NCBI GenBank assembly: GCA_030268105.1
Contig: BSDZ01000078.1
Coordinates: 806,001-870,000, forward strand
Reading direction: 5' to 3'
DNA length: 64,000 nt
DNA from: Volvox africanus
Lineage: Eukaryota; Chlorophyta; Chlorophyceae; Chlamydomonadales; Volvocaceae
In this document: positions 54,981-64,000 of the stretch, in pieces
How positions within the stretch are numbered: the first letter of the stretch is position 1
Layout of the letters: every line of letters begins with the position of its first letter
Made by a program: the position numbers and the translations under genes
The notes under the pieces: generated by a model
The model's database searches: none
Seen by the model: only the letters and a program-made list of their open reading frames with translations
What the model was told of the DNA's origin: nothing

Positions 54981-56216
54981 TTTCGGCTGAGGTACAAACG
55001 GCGGCAGTAACGGGCAATACTTTGTAGGATGACTCTCCGCGCACCGTAGACAAACATTGGCCGCTTTCTGACGTTCGAATTCGGAATGATTGCAATTCCA
55101 TTTAGGCATAAACGAGTCATCCGTGCGAGTCCGCTTCGCATTGGGGTCAGAGCGCTGTGCGGCTGCCGACGACGGCGCACCACCACGCTTCCTGCTCTTA
55201 GCCGGGTCCGAGCTCGGACCTGCTCCCCCTGACCCGAGGACACCCGAGCTAGCGCCCCCGCGCGCCTGGCGTTGCCGGTTGCTGCGTCGCGTTGCGGCAG
55301 TAGGCGTGGGGCGGGTCGCTCCGAGTTCCTGGTCTAGAGCCACAGCTTCCCCAAGCGGATCCTGCACTTGCACGGCATTTGCACGAGGGACAGACTTGAC
55401 TTCTTCCTCACCGGCAAGGAGTCGTATCTCCATACCCTTAGCAAAAGTGACCAAGGCATCATACGACTTGATCGGCACCCCAGCCAAGTCAGTAGCGCAC
55501 CATTTAGCCAACAGTTTTGTCAGGCCTCGCTTAAACCAAAAGACACGCTCGGTTTCAGTGAGATCAGCAATGGGGGTCACTAGTGCTTCGAAGCGTGACT
55601 GGTACGCAGGTACATTTTCACCCCGACGCATGTGGCAACTACCGGCCGCCAAGACCTTACGAGCCTCCACATCACGTGCTTGCACCTCAGTAGCGAACCG
55701 TGCGAGCAAAGCGGCGATCATCTCGTCAAAAGTATAGTCGCCCCGGGCGGTGGTCCATTCGCGATACCAGTCCTTCGCTGAGCCCTCGAGGGTGTTACCA
55801 ACGAAGAGACACCTGATACCATCATTATCGCCACCATGAACAGCCTGGAGATACTTTTTAGCGTCACGCACGTACGCACGAGTTGCATCGGCTATGCTAT
55901 GTCCTGCTGTCTTTTCAGTTAGCGAGATATAGAGCCTAGGAACGGGAATTGACAATCTCATCACCTCAGGGATGTCATCATGCCCTCGAGCTTGAGGTAA
56001 TGGCAGAACCCTTGGTCCAGCAGTGTTGTCCATATTGGTGTCTATCGCAAGGGCAAGAGTACAAAACGATTCGGCGAGCCTACCAATAGTACTCTTGAGA
56101 AGATTCAGTAAACTCAGCAAGTACTTGCCCAGCTGAGTCCTGATCTCCGTAGTTTGGGCAATGAGAGTCACCAAATGGTCCGGACAAAAGCCGGTCTCAG
56201 TCGCCGCGGCAAGCAA
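54978..56216 (-). CDS. gag: A2 Gag with leader-derived N-terminus
   Basis: 412 open codons. The first ~60 come from the leader ORF (MLAAATETGF...), joined in frame by a deletion to the gag sequence from TNMDNTAGPRV. The capsid domain and the knuckle (CLRCAESHPTKYC, here with Tyr for Asp) are complete. The original gag start and about 58 N-terminal residues are gone, yet total length is almost that of A0 Gag. A4 carries the same join, so the altered gag spread. Confidence 0.85.
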   Translation of the reverse strand: MLAAATETGFCPDHLVTLIAQTTEIRTQLGKYLLSLLNLLKSTIGRLAESFCTLALAIDTNMDNTAGPRVLPLPQARGHDDIPEVMRLSIPVPRLYISLTEKTAGHSIADATRAYVRDAKKYLQAVHGGDNDGIRCLFVGNTLEGSAKDWYREWTTARGDYTFDEMIAALLARFATEVQARDVEARKVLAAGSCHMRRGENVPAYQSRFEALVTPIADLTETERVFWFKRGLTKLLAKWCATDLAGVPIKSYDALVTFAKGMEIRLLAGEEEVKSVPRANAVQVQDPLGEAVALDQELGATRPTPTAATRRSNRQRQARGGASSGVLGSGGAGPSSDPAKSRKRGGAPSSAAAQRSDPNAKRTRTDDSFMPKWNCNHSEFERQKAANVCLRCAESHPTKYCPLLPPFVPQPK

Positions 56217-56441
56217 TGCCGGTGCACTGAGATTACCTGCGACTCAGAGCGTACACTTACACAACAAGTGCAGCAATCTAAGCAAAAGCAATTAAACAAT
56301 TACAAACCGGAAGCGGCGGCGTCCAAAACGGCACGGCCTAGGTCTTCGGCAAAAGTATCTAGCGGTCCTCGTGGTTCGTCACTGGAACTCGCCATAGAAA
56401 GAACCTACTTACGATTAGACAAAGAGAGACAGTTAGGCAAC

Positions 56442-56459
56442 GAACCTGTCTCGATACCA
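56442..56459 (-). promoter_or_regulatory. Primer-binding site of A2
   Basis: Minus-strand TGGTATCGAGACAGGTTC, 3 nt from the LTR end at 56463. Confidence 0.8.
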
Positions 56460-56462
56460 ATT

Positions 56463-57296
56463 TGTTGTACCTCTCCTTCGTGTTTGCTCATAAGTATCTG
56501 CGCGTCTGAAGGCTTTCGACACCGATGCGCGAGCACTTGCAAGTACAGCAAGGCAAGCGCGAGCAAACAGAGACAGCGGAAGACTTCAGGACAGGAAGAG
56601 ATATAACTTACAGTCTTACAGATTGAAGCGATGCAATGGACGAAGTCGCCGTCAGCGCCGGAAGCAAGCAATCATCACGCGGCGGTGAATAGCAAAGTTT
56701 AGGCTTAGCTCGGGCTAAGTAGAATAGTGTATAGTAATAATAGTGTAGAACACACGAGTGTTCTTCGGTATTGAATGTCTTATCTTACTTAGCCGTCCTC
56801 GCATCTGTTATACTCGCAGCATCGCAATGTCGTACGATTCACACTAGGAGGCCGATCCTAAGTGTGACAACCCTACTGCGTATAGGCGATGTCCAAGCAT
56901 AACAACGTATAAGCCTTTCCGGCATTCGCATGATGCAAGGGTCCGAATAACGATATTCGGTTGCAAGGCATGCATCACGACGAGTGCGGCGCTCTCAACG
57001 TGTGCTGTAATGAAGTAATATTATATCAAATAATATTGCTTATCGTTTCGTAACACGAGCATAATGCGCACTTCAATGATTCGGTATTTCATGCATGCTA
57101 GGCGGATTTGCCATGATGCGATGTCGCGATGGATAATGACAACATGCCAAATGCATATATAAATGTATGCGAATACATCTATATCATGCAGGTTCATTCA
57201 TATGCAATGATCATTCATGCGTTCGTCAAGATAGCAATTCGCCTCGTAGGGTCGCATCGACCTACGCATCGGCGGGAAATGAACCGTAGCACCACA
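56463..57296 (-). repeat. 5' LTR of A2
   Basis: 834 bp, the same length as the 3' LTR. Its outer end reads GCACCACA instead of GCACAACA. Confidence 0.92.
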
Positions 57297-58124
57297 TCAG
57301 GGTTCGTTTCCTGCCAATGTGTAGGTCAATGCCACGCTACAAGGCGATGTACCGACTTGATGAATGCATGATAAATATGAATGAACTTGCATGAACATTA
57401 ATGTATTTGCATACATTTACATATGATTTGCATGTTACTATCATACATCACGACATATGTCATTGCATCATGGCTGATCCACCTAAAATGCATGAAATCC
57501 CGAATTATTGAGAAGCGCATTAAGCTCAGGCTATGGAGCGATAAGTAATATTATTTGCTATAATATTACATCATTATGGCATACGTCGGGAACACTGCAC
57601 TCGTCGCGATACATGCCTTGCAACCGAATATCGTTATTCGGACCCTTGCATCATGCGAATGCCGGGAAGGCTTATCGGTTGTTATACATGAACATCGCCT
57701 ATACGCAGTAGGGTTGTCACACTTAGGATCGGCCTCCTAGTGTGAATTGTGTACGGTGTAGCGATGCTGCGAGTATAACAAATGCGAGGACGGCTAAGTA
57801 AAGCAAGACATTTTGATACCGGAGAACACTTCTGTGTTCAATATCATTATTGCTAACCGCTTTCATACTTAGCCCGAGCTAAGCCTGAACTTCGCTTGCC
57901 ACCGCCGCGTGATGATTGCTTGCTTCCGGCGCTGACAGCGATTACATCCATTGCATTGCTTCTGTCTGTATTATTGTAAGTTATATCTCTTCTTGTCTTG
58001 AAGTCTTCCGCTGTCTCTGTTTGCTCTCGATTGCCTTGCTGTACTTGCAAGTGCTTGTGAATCGGTATCGAAAGTCTTCAGACGTGCAGATATCTATGAG
58101 CAAACCCGAAGGAGAGGTACAACA
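57297..58124 (+). repeat. A'-type LTR interrupted by A2
   Basis: Begins after A2 with GGGTTCGTTTCCTGCC, which continues the 12-bp LTR start left at 50013-50024, and ends GAGGTACAACA. It is complete in the region deleted from the LTR at 34625. A PBS and leader follow, so it also serves as a 5' LTR; with A5 upstream this looks like a shared LTR of tandem elements. Confidence 0.85.
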
Positions 58125-58127
58125 ATT

Positions 58128-58145
58128 TGGTATCGAGACAGGTTC
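58128..58145 (+). promoter_or_regulatory. Primer-binding site after the A' LTR
   Basis: TGGTATCGAGACAGGTTC, 3 nt after the LTR end. Confidence 0.78.
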
Positions 58146-58478
58146 GTTGCCTAACTGTCTCTTTGTGTTAAATCGGAAGTAGGTTCTTTCTATGGCGAGT
58201 ACCAGCGACGAACGACGTGGACCGCTAGATACTTTTGCCGAAGACCTGGGCCGCGCCGTGTTGGACGCCGCCGTTCCTGGTTTATAATTATTGATTGCTT
58301 TTGTCTGGTTGCTGCACTTGTTGTGTAAGTGTGCACCCTGAGTCGCAGGTAATCTCAGTGCTCCGGCATTGCTTGCCGCAACGACTGAGACCTGCTTGCG
58401 CCCGGACTAGTTGGCGATTCTGATCGCACAAACTACGGAGATTAGAACTCAGCTGGGCACGTACTTGCTGAACCTGGT
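58146..58478 (+). other. A-family leader, truncated
   Basis: Matches the leader of A1 (19953-20280) with moderate divergence and stops within the leader ORF at about 58478, where sequence of element E begins. No gag is left. Confidence 0.75.
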
Positions 58479-58781
58479 GGTTACCTACCACTTCGTAGAG
58501 TTCGCTGGAGTTAGAGTTGCGGGGACGCAACCCTTCGTGGAGGGGGGACGGTGTAACAGCGTGAATGGCGCAGAAGCGCCAGAACGAGCGAAACTGAGTC
58601 GTCAGACTGTGGCAATTACTTGTGACAAATAATGAATAGCAGAAACAGCCACTTCCTCTTCCTTTGTATACCACCTAGTATAATGTAAACTAACGAGGAG
58701 TCACCCTAGAACCACGTGCCCCACGGCACAGTTACTCGCCCATATTGCTCCGCCAAACAGCGAGGCAAAGCCTCTGTTACA
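58479..58781 (+). mobile_element. 3' end of an unrelated LTR element (family E)
   Basis: A purine tract, GGAGGGGGGACGG (58539-58551), is followed by a 230-bp LTR (58552-58781) with 8-bp terminal inverted repeats TGTAACAG and CTGTTACA. Upstream 58479-58538 is probably the end of its internal region. The 5' part has been replaced by the A' leader. Its right end marks the border with host sequence. Confidence 0.7.
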
Positions 58782-59188
58782 GGAAGTCTGACCGTATATC
58801 ACAACATGACTAAGTCGTTTATGGGATAAGTTCATTTTGCAGAGCGCAATTAATATCTTGTGACGTAGTGAGCTTAATTAAGACATTTTTGTAGTATGTT
58901 ACGTAGACCATGGACTCAGGTGTGAAGCAGTTTCAAGGTTTCAGCTTCCCTGAAATGCTATTCCCAGGGGGCCCCGGGGCGCTGGACAACGGTTGAGGAT
59001 GTAGCACTGAAACTGTAAGAGGTCGTATGAATATGTGAGAATCTGTGTTTGAATCACATAACATGTATGTATTCTTATTGTACGATGTATACTCTCAAGT
59101 ATCAAATGGCATTCTTTCATCGAAGTGTAGCACCCAGAAAGCCATTTAAAAACTTCAACCATACATATAGCGACACAAATACGTCTCC
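58782..59188. other. Intergenic host sequence
   Basis: No reading frame, repeat or RNA gene that I can support. AT-richer than the repeat island. Confidence 0.4.
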
Positions 59189-60047
59189 ATGGAGGATATG
59201 GCTGATGAGGGTCGCCAGGTTGCTCGCGACGCTTACATTCAGAACAACTTACTATCCCGGCGGATGACGAGTTTGGGGAGCCAATCACACCCTTTAAAGG
59301 CAAATAGTATGCGGACAGCTAAACGTTGTCGCAGGAGTTGGTGTGCTGGTTACTACTCTTGCTACAATATTCTGTACTCGAGCCATGATGGGCGGCGAGC
59401 GAATTCCACCTATGGCGCTGGCGGAGCACGAGACAGGTTCCTACAAGCATCGCGTCATCTATATAGAGGGAGAGAACCGTGAAGATTCTATAAAAGCCCA
59501 AGTTTATGGCATTTACCAGGCGGCAGGGCAACCGGCATATTTTAACTCGAACGAACAGGCAAGCATGTTCTTCTACTCTGCTGTATCCGACACTCATCCC
59601 TAAAGTATACATTTTGTATTCTTATCGTACGCAAATTGAAATGCCTTAATTTGTCCATGGAAAATACTTCCTGGACAAAGACGAGACAGGGTAGGGCAAC
59701 ACCGTTGAGTGGTTAAGTCAGCGTCTTGAGAACCCGTCTGCCGCGATTGTCATAATAGACTCATTGAACTCCGTGGTTTCCGGAGGCATACGATTAAGTT
59801 ATATTTTGTTTTAAATTGTTTAGAGTTATTGATGAAACTAATTTCGCTTTATCCATCTTGTAGACCCTCCACTGGCTTCCTTGAAGGGAGGGCAAGATTA
59901 GTCCAGCAAGGGAACACTGGAGCAGATGACAAAATGTACTTGACAATCAACATACCCCGTGCCGTACCCTATGGCGAAGGGCCTATGGTCCGTCCTCAGA
60001 ATTTGTGTATGGCAAAACATAAACCATTTTGGGGGCCCGTGATGTGA
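59189..60047 (+). CDS. Probable multi-exon host gene of unknown function
   Basis: Three stretches look coding. 59189-59306 starts MEDMADEGRQVARDAYIQNN. 59335-59603 has an acceptor-like TTGTCGCAG just before it and reads a hydrophobic GVLVTTLATIFCTRA followed by HETGSYKHRVIYIEGENRED. 59866-60047 follows an acceptor-like CTTGTAG and reads STGFLEGRARLVQQGN to HKPFWGPVM, then stops. A short stretch at 59655-59685 (GKYFLDKDETG) may be another exon. Exon borders are guesses. The hydrophobic stretch suggests a membrane-anchored protein. I do not recognise the family. Confidence 0.4.
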
Positions 60048-60821
60048 ACAGGTGACTGGCGGCACATCAGGCAACTTCATCTCTCTTATTCGGCGGTGGT
60101 AGGTTGGGCTGGACTATTGGGCCATTGGTGTGTTGTAGAGAAATTCCGTGTGCCGTATACAGAAATTCGATCTAAACTTCCGGACCAACCATACATTGGT
60201 GTTCGCTGAACCTTGCTACAAATGCTTCCACGCAGTCCTTTGAGTCCAACCCTGGTACGATGCTGTGCAAATACAAATTGATTTACTCCTTTGTTCTGAT
60301 GATTGCAGTCGACGTATAAAATCGGCAATCAACCTTCTGATAGACAGGTGTGTATTGTCGCCACTCTTCCTATATAGAACACCAGCTTCACCTTCCCATG
60401 CCCAGGTAGTAAACGCACATTGACTCGCTCCAAACCTCTTGCTTCTAAGTGGATGTTCCTGTTTCTTTAGTACCAGTTTCGGCATGGAAATCGGATGGTG
60501 TCAAACACCGGCCAAACATTGGCGGAGGAACTCGCACATCAATGCAGTCTGAATGTGTCCATTAACCTAGCCAGGACATCGAATAAAGCTGGGAAACCTC
60601 GTACGGTGAACGATACTTTAAGATATCCTCCATCACCTGGCTTTGGGCAAGTTGTGCGTGAACCTTAATGAGGCAGAAGCACACATACCATACGCTCGTG
60701 CATTACTACCACACACATTGCATACGCTCCGAGGTAACGAGGGCCCGCTACTTTGAAGTAGTCGCGTGCAGTTGCTCGACGCACACACGTACATATAATG
60801 GCGTAGGCTCAAATCGGTCAC
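60048..60821. other. Host sequence with an unassigned minus-strand ORF
   Basis: The only notable content is an 89-codon minus-strand ORF (60485-60216, MPKLVLKKQEHPL...) with a plausible continuation in another frame (DCVEAFVARFSEHQ) after a possible intron. It may be an exon of an unrecognised gene. No RNA gene or repeat is seen. Confidence 0.3.
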
Positions 60822-63297
60822 TCAGAATAAGGGACCGATGCCGACGTCAAGGCACAGTTCAACCAGGTATGGATCATTCCAGTTCTTGCCTTGCAACGCG
60901 CTCGAAATGCGGGAGGCAATAACGCAAATACTCTGTTTGACCAGAACATCGAGCTTGTGGAGCTTCAGGGCCGCAATCTGGACACAAGCACTCAGGCGGC
61001 CATAATATTCCTCATCGCCCATCTTTCGGAGCTTCGGGAAGAGGCCAGGGAGTTCTTCCTCAGGTACGTGGATGACGCACTGCTGCCACAGCTTACCAAC
61101 TTCTGTCTCGCCAGCAAAAGGAACAAAGCTTCCTTTCCCCGTAAGGATGGGGATGGACCCAAACCCAATGCCCTCTGAGAGGCGGAATGAAAGTGGACCA
61201 CAGCCACTAGGTGAAAAAGCGAACTTAGACCTACGAAGGCCTGTTTGGAAAAGGATGAGGATGGCGGTGAACACCGGCACGCTCAATGTCACGATATGAA
61301 CACTTTAAGCATCCATTACATAAACCCTCCATGCATCTATAGGGGATTCCTGCCGTACGTGCTGTGCAAGGCCAAGGGAGTGCCATAGGTTTCTGTAAGC
61401 TACGTGTGTGGGCACTGACGGGCTACTTCTGCCACCAGTGAAAAAATTGTTAACAATGCCGCGACCTTACTTGGCAGCGAAGGCTCATGTATGGCATCAT
61501 ACATCAGTGCCCCAACGACCTATTCAGACGCACAATAGTTTCAAATTTCCCGAGAGTGCCAAGCAGATAGAGCATGCGGTTGGTTTTAGGGATGCTTTGA
61601 GTACGGCTTGCTGCGGCCATCAGAAATACACACGGATGCTTGGGCACCGATATACTCCTAGGCCCCAGCAACCAACATAACAGTGGGAAACACCCTAATA
61701 ACCCCCGAGCTGCTTTTCACCGTCGTCCAGACGGAAGCCATTCCTAATTGGTTAGTGCCTGGGCACGTCCCAAAAGACTTTATTCGTGCAACAAATGAAT
61801 ATATATTATATCACATCACAGTGCATAACGCTGCCCATCCACTCACCATCGTGGAAAGAAATGTCTGGCCATTGGGCGGTACATGAAACTGGTGTCCCGT
61901 TTTCCTTGCGCATGTTGTTGACGCAGCCCTTGCAATGGGCAACTTGCAAGTGTGGTGACCTCACGTCCTGGACCTGACCGCATGTAGGCGCAATGATGAT
62001 GTCAGATTCATTCACCGGGGGACGAAGGATGGACCCGAAGATGCGTGACCGATAGGCACAAGAGTGGTCCCCGGGGTGCCCCTGCAAGGAAAACGCCCGA
62101 GCGAAGAGACATCGATTATTGGAGTGAACAAGGAATGTGAAGCCAGTACGTAGGGCAGCAGACGACGCACATAGATCACTCCCTTGAAGGTGGTCAGTAG
62201 GTCCCGTCCTCTGACAATCGGCTCAAGCACCTCCCGTACAGCAGCCGCCGAGGCATTCAACGCCAGCAGTCGACGGACACAGTGGCCAGCATACTCCACC
62301 TCTGGCAGTGGTTCATTCAGATGGGGCCGTGTCAGCGGCAGCAGCACGTCATAGTATGGTCGGTAGGTGTCTATTAACATGGCCCCCCCCACGAGGGCGG
62401 CCTTCCCCGTGTCGAATGCGGGGCGCGGGTGGTCCGTCCAGTAGTCCCAGACCTGCATCGCGATCCAACGGATTATGTCCACTGAGGTGTCGAAAGTCTC
62501 AAAACAGGAATCTCCTTTCTACGAGGTTCTTCCTTCAACATATTGAACAATTTTGCCCCGCAGCCAAATGAAAATAATATGGTAAGGAAATAGGCTGATG
62601 ATAAGTTTCCTGATTTTGGAATATTTTGCCGGCATGACTTGCTAACTTCTTGATGAATTCAACGATGTAGTGCGAGGATCTGGTACGGGGAAGTCGGCTT
62701 TTATCAAAACAGCTCGTAGTCGCGCTCGAACAGAATGTGCCATGCACACGCACCACGTGGCTTCGACCGCCGTTCCAATATGGTAGAGACTTCATAGCCT
62801 CACCAACTTGGATGCCTTCCTCTGGTGTGCACCTGTTCAGGGTGCTTCATACAGAAACGCAACAGCCGAATAAAGTGGGAACGCGCAACATAGCATATAG
62901 TTGTGGCGAGTGATACGTGTGCATGTAGTCCTTACCAGCCTTCGATGGTAGGAAACAATATGCAGGCCTCTGCGGGGTTATCCGTGAGGCTGAACCCAGC
63001 ACTCAGGATAGTGTGCGTCGCGCACGCCTGGAACCATTGCCTCTCATAAGCCAAGCCTTTTGTTGCTAAGAAAACATTTCTGTCCGGTCCTAAGCGATGT
63101 ATATTACAAGTTGGCTGTGACTGGTTAGTGGGCGTGGGGTAAACGTAGATTGTGAAGCCCTTAATACATTTTTCTAGATTGAAGCAGGTATCAAGTGTAC
63201 AATTAACGGGTTGAAATCCAGCCCAGTAATGAGCCCAGGCCACACATAGGGAAGAGCACAGCAGTAAGAGAATTGGCGGCTGCAATAGTGCAATCAT
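60822..63297 (-). CDS. Exostosin-like glycosyltransferase, multi-exon
   Basis: Exon 1 (63297-62936) encodes a signal peptide (ALLQPPILLLLCSSLCVAWA) and a Cys-containing start with FTIYVYP, typical of exostosin-domain proteins, and ends at a GTAAGG donor. Further coding pieces: 62810-62700 with SLPYWNGGRSH; 62478-62180 with PAFDTGKAALV...YRPYYDVLLPL and LLTTFKG; a 98-bp intron (62179-62082) joins FKG in frame to GHPGDHSCAYRSR. The last exon (61240-60822, acceptor CCAAACAG) carries SKFAFSPSGCGPLSFRLSEG, GSIPIL and the VPEEELPGLF helix, ending in TGA. Exostosins work in the Golgi, adding sugars to cell-wall or matrix glycans. Exact borders between 62.9 and 61.2 kb are uncertain, and I cannot exclude a decayed copy. 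Confidence 0.75.
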
Positions 63298-63521
63298 TCT
63301 TAGTATAAGTTCAGTATGAGATTAAGAACCCTGATTATACGATATCCAAAGACCATGTCCTAAAACATTGGTGGACCTAACATTTAAGTACGCTCGCCTA
63401 TCCCGTGCATGACCTAAATCCTGAATTTTCATACATGTAAAACAACATTTTTAAAGGTAAACATATTGAAATAATAGAATGGAAATGCATAGGTAAAGCC
63501 GGCCAGAATCCCTCAAAGCAA

Positions 63522-63713
63522 ATGAGCTCTCAAGAGTACAATTGCGAACGAGATCATCGTGATGACGCCTGCGTGTCTGCTGGTCACAGCTGCGGTTTCA
63601 GAAGAGCATGGATGGCCAACTACTCCTATGCTGCAGGTGTCGTAATTTCTGTGCTGACCGGACAAATTGTCGGATGGAAGCGAAATCCTGTTAAGAAAGC
63701 TGTAGCTCTCTAA
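63522..63713 (+). CDS. Small hypothetical protein or exon
   Basis: 63 codons, MSSQEYNCERDHRDD... with a hydrophobic stretch YAAGVVISVLTGQIVGW followed by a basic tail KRNPVKKAVAL. It could be a small single-pass membrane protein or the last exon of a gene. No family is recognised. Confidence 0.3.
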   Translation: MSSQEYNCERDHRDDACVSAGHSCGFRRAWMANYSYAAGVVISVLTGQIVGWKRNPVKKAVAL

Positions 63714-64000
63714 TCACTCTTCACAAGTTCTGCTAGCTTGCTCTGGATGCCGCTGCATACTTAAAGAGAGTGGCTCAGCAAGTTAAGTTGCTGGCGTCAC
63801 TAGAAATAAACATTTGGCTCCGAAATTGTTGGTATATAGATACCTAAGGCATGACTCAATCGCATAGTCCTTAAAAACGGCTTAGAGTGTCATTAAAATA
63901 CTTACGGGGGACCACTTATAAATGCACGGACACTTCATTGAATATGCAGATGGTAGTAGGCAAAAACGCTGCACCTTGGGATTTTGAGCAGAAAATATGG
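63714..64000. other. Host sequence, nothing recognised
   Basis: No supported gene, repeat or RNA. Confidence 0.4.

Larger units (their letters stand above)
50025..57296 (-). mobile_element. Chromovirus element A2, full length, best preserved
   Basis: A 7.27-kb minus-strand element: 5' LTR (57296-56463), PBS, leader fused to gag, UAG, methylase-like block, and a 1153-codon open protease-to-chromodomain frame, PPT and 3' LTR (50858-50025). It lies inside the first bases of the LTR of A5. Its only clear defect in pol is the 8-bp net gain before the protease, shared with A1. Confidence 0.94.

Noticed and set aside
1..58478. CRISPR-like or tandem array from the recurring LTR blocks
   Set aside because: The repeats are 800-bp LTRs in both orientations with coding DNA between them; no short regular spacers exist.

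Overview
The window reads as nuclear DNA of a eukaryote with spliced genes. About 58.8 kb of the 64 kb is a dense, nested pile of Ty3/gypsy LTR retrotransposons of the chromovirus type (integrase followed by a C-terminal chromodomain), and only the last ~5 kb looks like host sequence. A patch of TTTTAGGG-type telomere-like repeat inside one LTR, plus an exostosin-family glycosyltransferase gene with a signal peptide and introns of about 100 bp, fit a green alga or related lineage. That placement is inference; no ribosomal or organellar marker is present.

Three related retroelement families are visible, here called A (with an LTR variant A', at 34.6 and 57.3 kb), B and C. They share LTR ends TGTTGT...ACAACA, a primer-binding site that fits an initiator-Met-like tRNA, a purine-rich tract before the 3' LTR, a gag with a CX2CX3HX4C knuckle, and a pol in the order methylase-like block, aspartic protease, RT, RNase H, integrase, chromodomain.

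Layout: 1-7205 element A0 (minus, nearly complete); 7206-11970 decayed C1 (minus); 11971-12905 B fragment (minus); 12906-14404 diverged piece and C3 RT fragment (plus); 14405-15660 3' end of a B element (minus); 15661-15977 tRNA-like remnant and C LTR fragment; 15978-29352 element B2 (minus), split by the complete plus-strand element A1 (19102-26361); 29353-32013 a non-LTR segment encoding a membrane protein with a Josephin-like cysteine protease; 32014-35221 A3 pol with an A' LTR; 35222-42773 a scrambled set of C fragments in alternating orientation; 42774-45807 C8 (plus); 45808-48247 A4, a small deletion derivative (minus); 48248-50024 A5 (plus); 50025-57296 A2 (minus, complete, best preserved); 57297-58478 A' LTR plus leader; 58479-58781 3' end of an unrelated LTR element E; 58782-64000 host sequence.

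The most interesting signals are: (1) gag and pol lie in one frame separated by a single UAG, followed in seven copies from three families by a stem of fixed geometry (7-nt spacer, 6-bp stem, 20-nt loop) with a compensatory base change, which suggests programmed stop-codon readthrough; (2) LTRs built around four or five inverted repeats kept in order and spacing although their sequences differ; (3) the Josephin-protease membrane protein; (4) a derived methylase-like domain between the UAG and the protease; (5) the telomere-like patch replacing 307 bp of an LTR; (6) a 100-bp LTR-like insertion with a 5-bp target duplication.
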